Part shown: in pieces, positions 14,714 through 21,716 of the stretch | Layout of the letters: each line of letters begins with the position of its first letter | Numbering within the stretch: position 1 is the stretch's first letter | Assembly (NCBI GenBank): GCA_945865755.1 | Contig: CAMBFS010000021.1 | Span: 1-36,168, forward strand | Direction of reading: 5' to 3' | Source: Klebsiella pneumoniae | GTDB lineage: Bacteria > Desulfobacterota > Binatia > Bin18 | DNA length: 36,168 bases | The notes under the pieces: model-generated | Databases searched by the model: none | What the model saw: the letters and a program-made list of their open reading frames with translations, nothing else | Told to the model about the DNA's origin: nothing | Position numbers and translations under genes: made by a program

Positions 14714-14947
14714 ATGCCACGCACGTTACCGTTCGACACTGCAAAAGATCACCTGCGAGAACTAGTTGCTGGGATGGTTCCCGGTGAAGAACTGGTGTTG
14801 ACCTCGCAGGGTGAGCCGATTGCGATCGTCATCCGTCCGCCCCGCACCAGTTGGCCATGTCAGCCCGGTTCAGCCAAGGACACCAAATACTGGATGGCCC
14901 CGGACTTCGACGCCCCGCTAGGAGACTTTAAGGAGTACCTGGAGTGA
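14714..14947 (+). CDS. Phd/YefM-like antitoxin (orphan)
   Basis: 77 residues from the ATG at 14714, chosen over the in-frame ATG at 14660 because AAGGGGAA lies 7 bases upstream. MPRTLPFDTAKDHLRELVAG, then GEELVLTSQGEPIAIVIRPP, is the N-terminal DNA-binding fold of prevent-host-death antitoxins (helix, then V.LT..G.P.A.l). The C-terminal APDFDAPLGDFKEYLE is the toxin-covering tail seen in antitoxins paired with PIN-domain VapC toxins. No PIN toxin follows: the next gene (14944 or 14971) is an aminotransferase. It is probably left behind after loss of its partner. Confidence 0.75.
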   Translation: MPRTLPFDTAKDHLRELVAGMVPGEELVLTSQGEPIAIVIRPPRTSWPCQPGSAKDTKYWMAPDFDAPLGDFKEYLE

Positions 14948-14970
14948 CGCTTCTCCAAGGCGAGAGCAAG

Positions 14971-15690
14971 ATGAAAACCGTGGCAAAAAGACAACCTGAC
15001 CGTGTCGAAGTACCGCTGCTTGATCTCAAGGCGCAATACCACGAGCTTGAGCCTGCGATCATGGAAGCCTTGCGAGAGGTGTGCGCCAGCCAACACTTCA
15101 TTCTTGGGCCGCGTGTTCAAGAACTTGAGGAACAGATTGCGCTCTACTCGCAGTGCCGCTATGGCATCGGCGTCTCATCGGGAACCGACGCGCTGCTCGT
15201 CGCGCTGATGGCCGTGGATGTCGGTCCTGGGGATGAGGTGATTACGACGCCGTTTACGTTCTTTGCGACCGGTGGGGTGGTGGCTCGTATCGGTGCTCGC
15301 CCGTTGTTCTGTGATATTGATCCGGTGACGTACAATCTCTCGCCGCGGGCTGTTGCCGACTTGATAGCGCAGCACTGTGAGTTACGCTCTGGACGCTTAG
15401 TCAACCGGCAAACCGGGGGCACAGTGAAAGTTGTCATGCCGGTGCATCTCTTTGGGCAGACGGCTGACATGGACCCCTTACTCGACTTGGCGCGTCGTCA
15501 TGGATTGAAAATTGTTGAGGACGCTGCTCAAGCTATCGGGGCGGAATATCTTGGTGGTCGGCGTGCCGGGAGCATGGGCGATATTGGCTGTTTCTCATTC
15601 TTTCCCAGTAAGAACCTCGGCGCATTCGGGGATGCGGGTATGTGCACGACCAACGACCCGACCGAGTCCCGGGCTATCGTCACATTCTGA
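14971..15690 (+). pseudogene. DegT/DnrJ/EryC1/StrS aminotransferase, truncated at residue about 232
   Basis: From the ATG at 14971 (MKTVAKRQPDRVEVPLLDLK); a GTG at 14944 overlapping the antitoxin stop is an alternative. The N-terminal PLP domain is well preserved: VSSGTDALLVALMA (cofactor phosphate loop), ITTPFTFFATGGV, MPVHLFGQTADMDPL, VEDAAQAIGAEYLGG and [16 protein letters not shown] with the internal-aldimine Lys. Homology stops after TTNDPTE (base 15666); seven unrelated residues follow and then stop. Members have about 370-400 residues, so the C-terminal domain is missing and activity is unlikely. The usual job is transamination of a UDP-3-keto sugar, matching the neighbouring acetyltransferase and epimerase relics. 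Immediately downstream begins a fragment of a LamG gene. Confidence 0.85.
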
Positions 15691-16148
15691 ATCAATACGT
15701 CCTCCGCGTGTCGGCGACGCAAGTGCGGGCGACGATTGCGGCCAGTGATATTACTACGGCGGGGACGGCGCAGGTGACAGTGTTCACTCCCGCTCCGGGT
15801 GGTGGGACCTCGAACGCTCAAACCTTCACTATTGCCAGCGTCTCTACTACTGGGTTAGTCGCGTCCTATAGCTTTAACGCAGGCAGTGGAACCACGGTGG
15901 CCGACGCCTCGGTTCACCTGGCAGCCACCTACGACGGTGCGACCCAGCGGTTGTATGTGAACGGTGTTCAGGTCTCGAGTCGCGCGCAGACCGGGGCGAT
16001 GACAACGTCAGCCAGTCCGTTACGGATCGGGGGAAATGGTGTGTGGGGAGAATTTTTCCAAGGCCGTATTGACGAAGTGCGGATGTACAACCGCGCCTTG
16101 AGCCCGGCGGAAATCCAGACGGACATGAACACGCCTGTTACTCCGTAA
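15668..16148 (+). pseudogene. IPT-LamG protein fragment with an internal deletion
   Basis: The frame is open from 15642, but the first residues ([11 protein letters not shown]) only mirror the aminotransferase. From about 15695 it reads [20 protein letters not shown] then [20 protein letters not shown], the end of an IPT/TIG-like Ig domain. Then comes [20 protein letters not shown], the start of a LamG domain. At about 15912 it jumps to [20 protein letters not shown] and finishes with [20 protein letters not shown]. Compared with the LamG domain at 12217-13668, about 110 residues between ADAS and SHLA are missing in frame. There is no start, signal peptide or riboswitch, so this is a relic. 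Confidence 0.75.
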
Positions 16149-16245
16149 AAGGCACAAATGCGGGGAGAGCGACAAACCTGGTTATGTCTCATCGACCGCG
16201 TGTGTTAGACTTGGACAACCAAGTTCTACAACCCGGAGACACGGT

Positions 16246-16821
16246 ATGCCATCACAAGCCAAGGCCCGTCTGACTGTAGAGGAATATCTTGTCATAGAAC
16301 GGCAAGCACCCGCTAAGAGCGAATATTTCGACGGTGAAATGTTTGCCATGGCTGGGGCAAGTCGGCGACATAACCTCATCGCCTTAAATATTGGCGCAGA
16401 GCTGCGGACGCAACTGCAACGACGCCCGTGTGAAGTGTATAGCAGTGACATGCGTGTCAAGATCAGTCGCACCGGACTGTATACCTATCCCGATGTTGTC
16501 GTTGTGTGTGACGAACCGCTCTTCGAGGAGGCCGATGTCGATACGCTCCTGAATCCCATGGTGCTCGTCGAGGTGCTGTCGCCCTCCACGGCAGATTATG
16601 ACCGGGGAGAGAAATTTGAACATTATCGCGCCCTGCCGTCCTTGCAAGCCTATCTCCTTGTTGCTCAGGAACGGTGCCATGTGATGTATTACACACGTCA
16701 ACAGGACAACACCTGGCTCTTGGCGGAAACATCCGACATCCAAGATGGCATTCACCTCCCTGCGATAAGTTGTGATCTGCTCCTGTCTGAGGTCTATGCC
16801 AAAGTGCGGTTCGACCGGTGA
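16246..16821 (+). CDS. Uma2-family (DUF820) PD-(D/E)XK nuclease-fold protein
   Basis: 191 residues, the usual size. The ATG at 16246 follows CCGGAG. The N-terminus RLTVEEYLVIERQAPAKSEY with FDGEMFAMAG gives the first acidic residue of the family (Y.DGE). YPDVVVVCDEP supplies the catalytic Asp, and VEVLSPSTADYDRGEKFEHY is the signature E.LSPST...D...K...Y with the Glu and Lys. The C-terminus (LPAISCDLLLSEVYA) is canonical. These proteins are widespread and often multicopy near mobile DNA; biological targets are poorly known. It stands alone between a LamG relic and an antitoxin-like gene. Confidence 0.9.
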   Translation: MPSQAKARLTVEEYLVIERQAPAKSEYFDGEMFAMAGASRRHNLIALNIGAELRTQLQRRPCEVYSSDMRVKISRTGLYTYPDVVVVCDEPLFEEADVDTLLNPMVLVEVLSPSTADYDRGEKFEHYRALPSLQAYLLVAQERCHVMYYTRQQDNTWLLAETSDIQDGIHLPAISCDLLLSEVYAKVRFDR

Positions 16822-16848
16822 GAGTGCGTGCTCTCGGTTCTCAGTAGT

Positions 16849-16925
16849 CAGCTATGAGCGTAGAGCAGATAGCCCGTTCGTTTCACTCGCTCTCTGGCGT
16901 ATGGCTCATTCGCTCTACTATGTCG
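16849..16925. repeat. Dispersed spacer repeat, copy 1
   Basis: CAGCTATGAGCGTAGAGCAG then ATAGCCCGTTCG at 16849-16880 recurs with four substitutions at 18289-18320. The two copies bracket the antitoxin-epimerase pair. The remainder of the gap shows no gene. Confidence 0.55.
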
Positions 16926-17011
16926 TGCTGGGTAGGGAGGTCGGTTGCGCTTAACTGAGGCTCTCCTTAGAGTGAGTGAGGATAAACGTTGTTCAAAGGA
17001 GTCTTCACCTT

Positions 17012-17227
17012 ATGAGTGCTGCACAACCGGCGGTATCCCACATTGCAACCACCCAGCCTCACGATATGGAGCGTGAAGTCGAGGAATTCGTTGCGAATGC
17101 CCAGGAGTGGTTGGATACTCCCAATGATCGCTTTGAAGGACGTCCCCCGCGGGCTTTACTTCATACCGACGAAGAACAACGCCTGCGTGAGATCCTCGAC
17201 TCCATCAAGCATGGAATGGTGGCGTGA
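17012..17227 (+). CDS. Small MbcA/ParS/Xre antitoxin-like toxin-binding domain protein (DUF2384-like)
   Basis: 71 residues from the ATG at 17012, preceded by AAAGGAG (16995-17001); an in-frame ATG at 16976 lies before that site. The C-terminal half, AQEWLDTPNDRFEGRPPRAL then LREILDSIKHGMVA, follows the pattern W..TPN....G..P..LL...E....L..I.HG of the DUF2384 domain, which contacts RES-type or NAD-degrading toxins. The DNA-binding N-terminal helix-turn-helix of full antitoxins is absent. No RES toxin is nearby. Instead the stop overlaps the epimerase start (GTGA), so the two are translationally coupled, an unexpected partnership. The family call is a motif-level guess. Confidence 0.5.
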   Translation: MSAAQPAVSHIATTQPHDMEREVEEFVANAQEWLDTPNDRFEGRPPRALLHTDEEQRLREILDSIKHGMVA

Positions 17228-18255
17228 AGCTCCTCTTTGAGACCTGTGTGATTTTCGGCGGAACGGGGTTTATCGGAACTCATTTCGCCGCTCATTTGCT
17301 CGCGAACAAACTGACCGAACGGGTGGTCCTGGCTGATGTGCGTCTTTCTCCGCGAGAGGCATGGCCGATCCCGCTTCAAGAGGCAGCTTCACATGGACAA
17401 GTGCGGACAATCCAGATTGACGTCCGACAGCCCATTCACCACGCGGAGTTACCAAATCACGCTGATCTCGTTGTCAACTTAGCGGCTGTCCACCGCGAAC
17501 CTGGGCATGAGGCCTACGAGTATTTTGCCACGAATCTTCCCGGGGCCGAGCACGTGTGCGAGTGGGCGGAACAGGTGGAATGTCCGTGGATCATTTTTAC
17601 GAGCAGCATTGCTCCGTATGGGCCAACGGAAGAAGAGCGGGATGAAAAGTCGCTGCCAGTGCCAATTTCCCCCTATGGCGCATCAAAACTCGCCGCGGAG
17701 AAAATCCATCTTGGCTGGCAACGGGCCGGACAGGGGCGTCGGTTGACGATTGTTCGACCGGGAGTGGTGTTTGGTCCAGGGGAGGGTGGCAATGTCTCAC
17801 GGATGGTGAAAGCCGTCTTGGGTCGTTATTTTCCCTATATGGGCAACCGACAGACGCGCAAGGCTGGGGGCTACGTGAAAGAGCTTTGTCAGGCGCTCAC
17901 CTGGGTCATGCAATGGCAAGTCGAGAAAGGGAAAGAGACGATGTTGTTCAACTTCACGATGGATCCCGCGCCGACGGTCGAGGAATATGTGAACACGATT
18001 TGTCGAGTTGCTGGTGTAGAGCGTTTCGTGCCTAGTATTCCCTATCCACTGTTGCTCGGCGCTTCCTATCCAATAGCAGCACTCTGCCGTCTCTTAGGAA
18101 TTCATCAACCAATCAGTCCCGTGCGGGTTCGCAAGCTCGTCCGCTCGAACAACATCATGCCAAAGTTTTTGCGGGACCACGGGTATCCGTATCAATACAC
18201 GTTGGAGCAAGCGCTGGCGGATTGGCGACGTGAGAAGCCGGAAGAGTGGAGGTAG
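17224..18255 (+). CDS. NAD(P)-dependent epimerase/dehydratase (extended SDR)
   Basis: 343 residues from the GTG at 17224, overlapping the previous stop. LFETCVIFGGTGFIGTHFAA is the Rossmann GxxGxxG. DLVVNLAAVH is the NAD-binding NLAA segment, IIFTSSIAPYG carries the catalytic Ser, and SPYGASKLAAEKIH provides YxxxK. VRPGVVFGPGEGGNVSRMVK is the substrate-side motif. The length is normal and the gene is intact. It probably acts on a nucleotide sugar for the polymer made by the locus at the left; the specific sugar is not predictable. A scrap of a close paralogue is found at 14131. Confidence 0.88.
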   Translation: MKLLFETCVIFGGTGFIGTHFAAHLLANKLTERVVLADVRLSPREAWPIPLQEAASHGQVRTIQIDVRQPIHHAELPNHADLVVNLAAVHREPGHEAYEYFATNLPGAEHVCEWAEQVECPWIIFTSSIAPYGPTEEERDEKSLPVPISPYGASKLAAEKIHLGWQRAGQGRRLTIVRPGVVFGPGEGGNVSRMVKAVLGRYFPYMGNRQTRKAGGYVKELCQALTWVMQWQVEKGKETMLFNFTMDPAPTVEEYVNTICRVAGVERFVPSIPYPLLLGASYPIAALCRLLGIHQPISPVRVRKLVRSNNIMPKFLRDHGYPYQYTLEQALADWRREKPEEWR

Positions 18256-18288
18256 GGAGCTGGGGGGAAGCGTTCAGCTTTCAGCTAT

Positions 18289-18345
18289 CAGCTATGAGCA
18301 TATAGCGGATAGCCCGCTCGCTATGCTCACTCTATGGCATATAGA
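18289..18345. repeat. Dispersed spacer repeat, copy 2
   Basis: CAGCTATGAGCATATAGCGG then ATAGCCCGCTCG matches copy 1 at 16849, preceded by TTCAGCTTTCAGCTATCAGC slippage-type repeats. Related CAGTAGTCAGTAG-like strings occur at 16840, 20040, 21285 and 21690. Confidence 0.55.
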
Positions 18346-18357
18346 AGGTCTTAGGAG

Positions 18358-18561
18358 ATGAAAGATCTGCCTCAACTAACTTTGGATTTGAACGTGGAAG
18401 AAATCAAAGCTTTGGTTTTCCAGTTACCCCCTTATGATTTCTTCACTCTGGTTGACGCTCTCGACGAACGAGCAGAAACGATTGCTATGATGCGACTCTC
18501 AGAGACAGGATTTAGAGAGTGGAGCGAACCGGGAGAGGATATCTACGATGCCGAGAGCTAA
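18358..18561 (+). CDS. Putative antitoxin upstream of a MazF-like remnant
   Basis: 67 residues: MKDLPQLTLDLNVEEIKALV, then a central PPYDFFTLVDALDERAETIA and an acidic tail. GAAGG lies 9 bases before the ATG at 18358. It has no close match I can name. Size, acidic C-terminus and a 14-base overlap with the next ORF, whose start is that of a MazF/PemK toxin, suggest an antitoxin. Similar unnamed antitoxins with a VDALDERAE-like helix precede MazF-type toxins in other genomes, from my recollection. Confidence 0.55.
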   Translation: MKDLPQLTLDLNVEEIKALVFQLPPYDFFTLVDALDERAETIAMMRLSETGFREWSEPGEDIYDAES

Positions 18562-18703
18562 GCGTGGAGAGATATGGCTGCTGCGCTTTCCTTTTAGTGA
18601 CCTAACCTCGGCAAAACTTAGGCCCGCCTTAGTGTTAGCGGTACATGGAGAAGACGTTATGGTCGGCCGTCAACGGTCATCTTCACCGGTCCTCGGTCGG
18701 TAG
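18548..18703 (+). pseudogene. MazF/PemK-like toxin, truncated to 51 residues
   Basis: The ATG at 18548 lies inside the previous gene. MPRAKRGEIWLLRFPFSDLT then SAKLRPALVLAVHGED matches the N-terminal SH3-like barrel of PemK/MazF RNases (RGeIWl..fp....SaKlRPalvl). After HGEDV the sequence becomes unrelated (MVGRQRSSSPVLGR) and stops; the family needs about 110-120 residues, including a conserved Ser/Thr strand. It is probably inactive through deletion or frameshift, leaving its antitoxin unopposed. Confidence 0.7.
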
Positions 18704-18782
18704 TCGTTGGCTAACTCTGTATCGGCGGAAGGTCCGTCGTGGAGCGTGTGTGATCCCTTATACAGGAAAACCTGGTAGTGAG

Positions 18783-19010
18783 ATGTCGAAAACTGATCGC
18801 ATTAAAGAAGAGATTGGGTGGCTGAAGGTGGTTTTCGGCATTCTTGTCGCCATAGACATCTCGCTAATGGCGTGGCTGGCGCAGAACTTTAGCAGTCCCA
18901 ACCGTTTCCAGGTCTTGGTGGCATTGGCCGCCGTCGCGCTTGTCACGGTTGCGGTTGTCTGGGTAAATCACATGGCGTATGCTCGCATCAAACAATTGGA
19001 GGAGTTGTAA
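18783..19010 (+). CDS. Small two-span membrane protein (75 residues)
   Basis: MSKTDRIKEEIGWLKVVFGI starts at 18783. The frame is open further upstream to 18645, but that part reads through the toxin remnant. Two hydrophobic helices (about residues 15-35 and 43-63) are joined by QNFSSPNRFQ, with a charged tail YARIKQLEEL. Nothing catalytic. Its stop TAA shares its last base with the ATG of the next small ORF, so they form a pair. The same kind of pair accompanies toxin-antitoxin or mobile regions in other genomes as far as I recall; function unknown. Confidence 0.6.
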   Translation: MSKTDRIKEEIGWLKVVFGILVAIDISLMAWLAQNFSSPNRFQVLVALAAVALVTVAVVWVNHMAYARIKQLEEL

Positions 19011-19099
19011 TGGAATGGGTTCCTGTGGTTGCACTGTTGATTCTCTTAGTGGGGTTGGGTCTCGTTGTACGTGAGGCTGCCCTTCACAGCAAAGAGTAG
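19010..19099 (+). CDS. 29-residue single-span membrane peptide
   Basis: The ATG at 19010 overlaps the previous stop (TAATG) and has GGAGG 9 bases upstream (within GGAGGAGTTG at 18998-19007). MEWVPVVALLILLVVGLGLVV-type sequence (in fact PVVALLILLVGLGLVV) makes one transmembrane helix followed by REAALHSKE. The arrangement resembles a coupled small-peptide partner of the 75-residue membrane protein. It could be a type I-like toxic peptide or a subunit; that is speculation. Confidence 0.5.
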   Translation: MEWVPVVALLILLVGLGLVVREAALHSKE

Positions 19100-19104
19100 C
19101 CGTC

Positions 19105-19359
19105 TATAGCGGTTTACGCTTGTATGAAGAGAGCATTTTCAGATCCCCTCTCCCCTTGTGGGCAATGGCATTAAGTTAAGCAACCGTGTCATTGCGAGCA
19201 GCGAAGCAATCTTTGTTTTGTTGGAGATTGCTTCGTCGTCCGACTCCTCGCAATGACAGTCTCCCCCTTAACTTAATGCCATTGCCCTTGTGGGAGAGGG
19301 CTAGGGAGCGGGGTAAAGTCGGCAAAGAACGTATGCTCGCCCAAGCGAAAACCGCTATA
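19105..19359. mobile_element. Miniature element, family B copy 1 (TA target), split by a family A insertion
   Basis: Ends TAGCGGTTTACGC (from 19107) and GCGAAAACCGCTA (to 19357) are inverted repeats with one mismatch, flanked by TA on both sides (19105-19106, 19358-19359) as for IS630/Tc1-mariner-type transposition. Removing the 122-bp family A element and one 10-bp duplication leaves about 119 bp, close to family B copy 2 (121 bp). The rest is a CCCTCTCC...GGAGAGGG hairpin. Confidence 0.65.
19153..19294. mobile_element. Family A element copy 2 with perfect 10-bp target duplication
   Basis: The element 19163-19284 (122 bp) has perfect ends CAATGGCATTAAGTTAAG and CTTAACTTAATGCCATTG. CCCTTGTGGG flanks it on both sides (19153-19162, 19285-19294). 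Excising the element and one duplicate restores a continuous CCCCTCTCCCCTTGTGGGAG then AGGGCTAGGG hairpin repeat. Nearly identical, in reverse orientation, to copy 1 at 14443. Confidence 0.92.
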
Positions 19360-19633
19360 GGAGGCGGATTTACAGTCCATCCTCTGAGCGAAGCTTACGA
19401 GCCCACTGAAGCCTGTTGTCTTTCGTTACAAACCTAGAAGAGGACGTTCAGCCCCGCTGATTACCGTTGGGGTGAAGATAGAGAACATTTTGTTGGGGAG
19501 AATGGGAATCTTTGATCGCTTCAAAGTCTGCTCTTCATGGCACCCTCCTTGGCATTGAGAACTGCTCTTCAATCTACAACGCCAAGAGGATACCATCCCT
19601 CACGCTATGAGTGACAGAGCACCTGCGTAAGGT
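19360..19633. other. Intergenic stretch without a recognised gene
   Basis: Open frames here (for example 19186-19437 on +) lack family features and start inside the miniature element. CACCTGCGTAAGGTG (19620-19634) is a short inverted repeat. GCGTAAGGTGAG (19625-19636) is identical to 173-184, the presumed end of the insertion sequence at the left edge. Confidence 0.5.
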
Positions 19634-19949
19634 GAGTTAAGGCAGTTTTTGTCGCAGGAGAAATCACCCCCACGCCACCCCTTGCCGGGGACTGAACTCC
19701 CCGGCTACCTTCATGGCCGCGCTCCGCGAGGCCCGAGACGCCGCAGAGCGGCATAAGAGGGTAGCCGGGGGTTTCAACCCCCGGTTTGCTGCGAGCAGCG
19801 CCTTTCGGCTTAACTTATAGCGGTTTGCGTATGAATGCGTTCTCGGAACTCCGCCCTCTTTGCTGCTTTTCTCGACAGTTGTTGGCAGGCGAGACGCCTA
19901 CTCTCCCAGGAGAGATCGTATTCAATTGAGAACCGCTATAATGCTATTG
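19634..19949. mobile_element. Diverged family A-type element carrying a REP-like palindrome, interrupted by family B copy 2
   Basis: Starting at GTTAAGGCAGTTTTTGTCGC (19636) the sequence runs parallel to the reverse complement of 26250-26348: AGTTTTTGTC, ACCCCCACG, GCCGGGG, TGAA, CCCCGGCT in the same order. The right end is CTTAACTTA (19809-19817) which, after the nested element, continues ATGCTATTG (19941-19949), restoring the family A terminus. Between them lies the palindrome GCCGGGGGTTTCAACCCCCG (19764). The left terminus is damaged. Confidence 0.65.
19816..19940. mobile_element. Family B element copy 2, inserted at TA within a family A terminus
   Basis: TAGCGGTTTGCG (19818) ... GAACCGCTA (to 19938) forms the inverted ends, with TA at 19816-19817 and 19939-19940. 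Taking it out joins CTTAACTTA to ATGCTATTG, which is the family A end sequence. Total 121 bp, non-coding. Confidence 0.8.
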
Positions 19950-20067
19950 CCCGGCTGGGAGAGGGAACCTGGAAGCAACCTCGCGACTATTATCGAACAG
20001 GGACTGAGGAGACTCAACGGACCTTCTCTGGCTGACGACTGAAAACTGATAGCTGACCGCTTCCCCT

Positions 20068-21261
20068 TTATCGCCCTCTGGGCAAACCGAGCACCCGTTC
20101 GGCGATGATGTTGCGTTGAATCTCCGAGGTCCCGCCCTCGATCGAATTGGCTTTCGCGCGTAGAAAGCCATATTGCCAGTAGGCATCATCGGCCAGGCTT
20201 GATTCGCCCTGATACAGTTGCGCGCGGGCGCTTTGCATGTCTACCGCCAACTCCTGTAACCGTTGGTTAGCTTCTGCCCATTGCAGTTTTGGGACCGACC
20301 CTTCCGGCCCCGGAGGATTGCCGCGTAAGAGGCGGGTGAGGGCGCGGTAGTTGTTGAGTTTGAGTAGCTCCGTGTCGATATAGGCTTGCGCCAGTTTCTG
20401 CCGCATCAGGGGGTCTTGGGACACGACTTCTCCATAGCGCTTGGTCTTTCGTGCTGTTGCCACCATGTCTTCGTAATGTCGTTTTTGCGCGAAGGTGAAA
20501 TAGAAGCTCAATCCCTGACGCTCGAACATGAGCGAGGTGACGATCACGCGCCAGCCTTGGTTGAGTTCGCCCAAGAGCTGATGCTTGGGCACTTTGACCT
20601 CCTCGAAAAACACTTCATTGAATTCGCTGTCGCCGGTGAGCGTGCGTAACGGTTTGATGGTCACGCCGGGGCTTTTCATATCCACGAGCAGGCAGGAGAG
20701 TCCCAAGTGTTTGGGGGCGTCGGGGTTGGTGCGCACGAGCAGGAGGCACCAATCGGCGTAGAAGGCGAGGCTGGTCCAGACCTTTTGTCCGGTCACCACG
20801 AAATAATCACCTTGCTCGACGGCGCGGGTGCGGAGCGAGGCGAGGTCGGAGCCGGAATTGGGTTCCGAGTAGCCCTGGCTCCAGATATGGTCACCACTCA
20901 AAATGTGAGGCGAGTAGGCGCGTTTTTGTTCTTCGGTGCCGTGGACGATGATGGTCGGGCCGACGATTTCGAGGCCCAGGACATTGAGCAGGGCGGGAGC
21001 GCTGGCGGCGGCCATTTCCTGATCGAAGATCATGCGTTCCACCATGGATGCGCCACGCCCGCCATACTCCTTGGGCCAAGAGATGCCGGTCCAGCCGCCA
21101 TCATGGACGTGGCGTTGCCATTGTTTGAGAAAGGCTAAGTCCTCAGGCGCGGCTTGTGGTTGCAGGTGGCGCAGACCGGTGTGCGGGGGGACATTGGCGG
21201 CGAGCCAGGCGCGGAGGTCGGCGCGGAATTGTTCTTGTTCGGGTGTGAAATTGAAATCCAT
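20068..21261 (-). CDS. Acyl-CoA dehydrogenase
   Basis: 397 residues from the ATG at 21261, preceded by AAGGAGG. The N-terminal helical domain has MDFNFTPEQEQFRADLRAWL and ISWPKEYGGRGAS. The middle beta-domain has SQGYSEPNSGSDLASLRTRA and the FAD-contacting VTGQKVWTSLAFYADWCLLL. The C-terminal domain ends EGGTSEIQRNIIAERVLGLP, the usual cofactor-binding close. Domain order and length are standard. The enzyme oxidises acyl-CoA thioesters to enoyl-CoA with FAD and electron-transfer flavoprotein. The catalytic base cannot be assigned with certainty. It stands alone, with repeat DNA downstream and a degenerate toxin-antitoxin gene divergent upstream. The chain type is not predictable, but the form resembles FadE-like enzymes of steroid or long-chain catabolism. 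Confidence 0.92.
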   Translation of the reverse strand: MDFNFTPEQEQFRADLRAWLAANVPPHTGLRHLQPQAAPEDLAFLKQWQRHVHDGGWTGISWPKEYGGRGASMVERMIFDQEMAAASAPALLNVLGLEIVGPTIIVHGTEEQKRAYSPHILSGDHIWSQGYSEPNSGSDLASLRTRAVEQGDYFVVTGQKVWTSLAFYADWCLLLVRTNPDAPKHLGLSCLLVDMKSPGVTIKPLRTLTGDSEFNEVFFEEVKVPKHQLLGELNQGWRVIVTSLMFERQGLSFYFTFAQKRHYEDMVATARKTKRYGEVVSQDPLMRQKLAQAYIDTELLKLNNYRALTRLLRGNPPGPEGSVPKLQWAEANQRLQELAVDMQSARAQLYQGESSLADDAYWQYGFLRAKANSIEGGTSEIQRNIIAERVLGLPRGR

Positions 21262-21385
21262 GGGGTGTCCTCCTTGGGGAAAGTCGTCAGTAGTCAGTAG
21301 CCTGTATGAGGTAGGGCGTTGTTATCTTGGATGAAAGTAGGGTGTACGTGTTTTTTTCGTGTCCTATTCCTGGTATAGGCATCTC

Positions 21386-21688
21386 ATGTCACTCACAACG
21401 GAACATGTTCTTAAAGACGTGCTTGCACTCTCCGATGACCAACGCGCGGAACTCGCTGTACGCTTGCTGCAAAGCCTTGACCGTGAGGTAGATCCAGATG
21501 CCGAGGACGCTTGGGCCGCAGAGATTGAGCGTCGATGCGCCGCATTGGACGCAGGAGAGACAACCCTCTCCGATTGGCAGGACGTGCGTCGTCGCATTGA
21601 GAAAGAGCTACAGCGTAGTAATGACATTCATGTGGTTGCGATCGCTCATACCAGTCGGAAGCCTGGATATTGGCGGCACCGTCAATGA
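21386..21688 (+). pseudogene. Antitoxin fused in frame to the last residues of its RelE/ParE toxin
   Basis: From the ATG at 21386 (an upstream GTG at 21359 adds nine residues): MSLTTEHVLKDVLALSDDQR and ELAVRLLQSLD belong to the 'addiction module component' antitoxin family (about 75 residues), ending near DWQDVRRRIEKEL. Straight after come IHVVAIAHTSRKPGYWRHRQ, the typical C-terminus of a RelE/ParE toxin (hV.aiaH.rR.PgYW..R). An in-frame deletion removed the antitoxin's end, the intergenic junction and about three quarters of the toxin. The product cannot be a toxin but might still bind DNA. Confidence 0.8.
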
Positions 21689-21716
21689 CAGCTAACTACT
21701 GGCCACCGGCTACTGG

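Noticed and set aside
19186..19437. 83-codon open frame on +
   Set aside because: Starts inside a miniature element and shows no homology to any family I recognise.
19636..19800. Possible rho-independent terminators or structured RNA in GC-rich hairpins
   Set aside because: The hairpins belong to a repeat also found at 26250-26348 and lack T-runs; better explained as element DNA.
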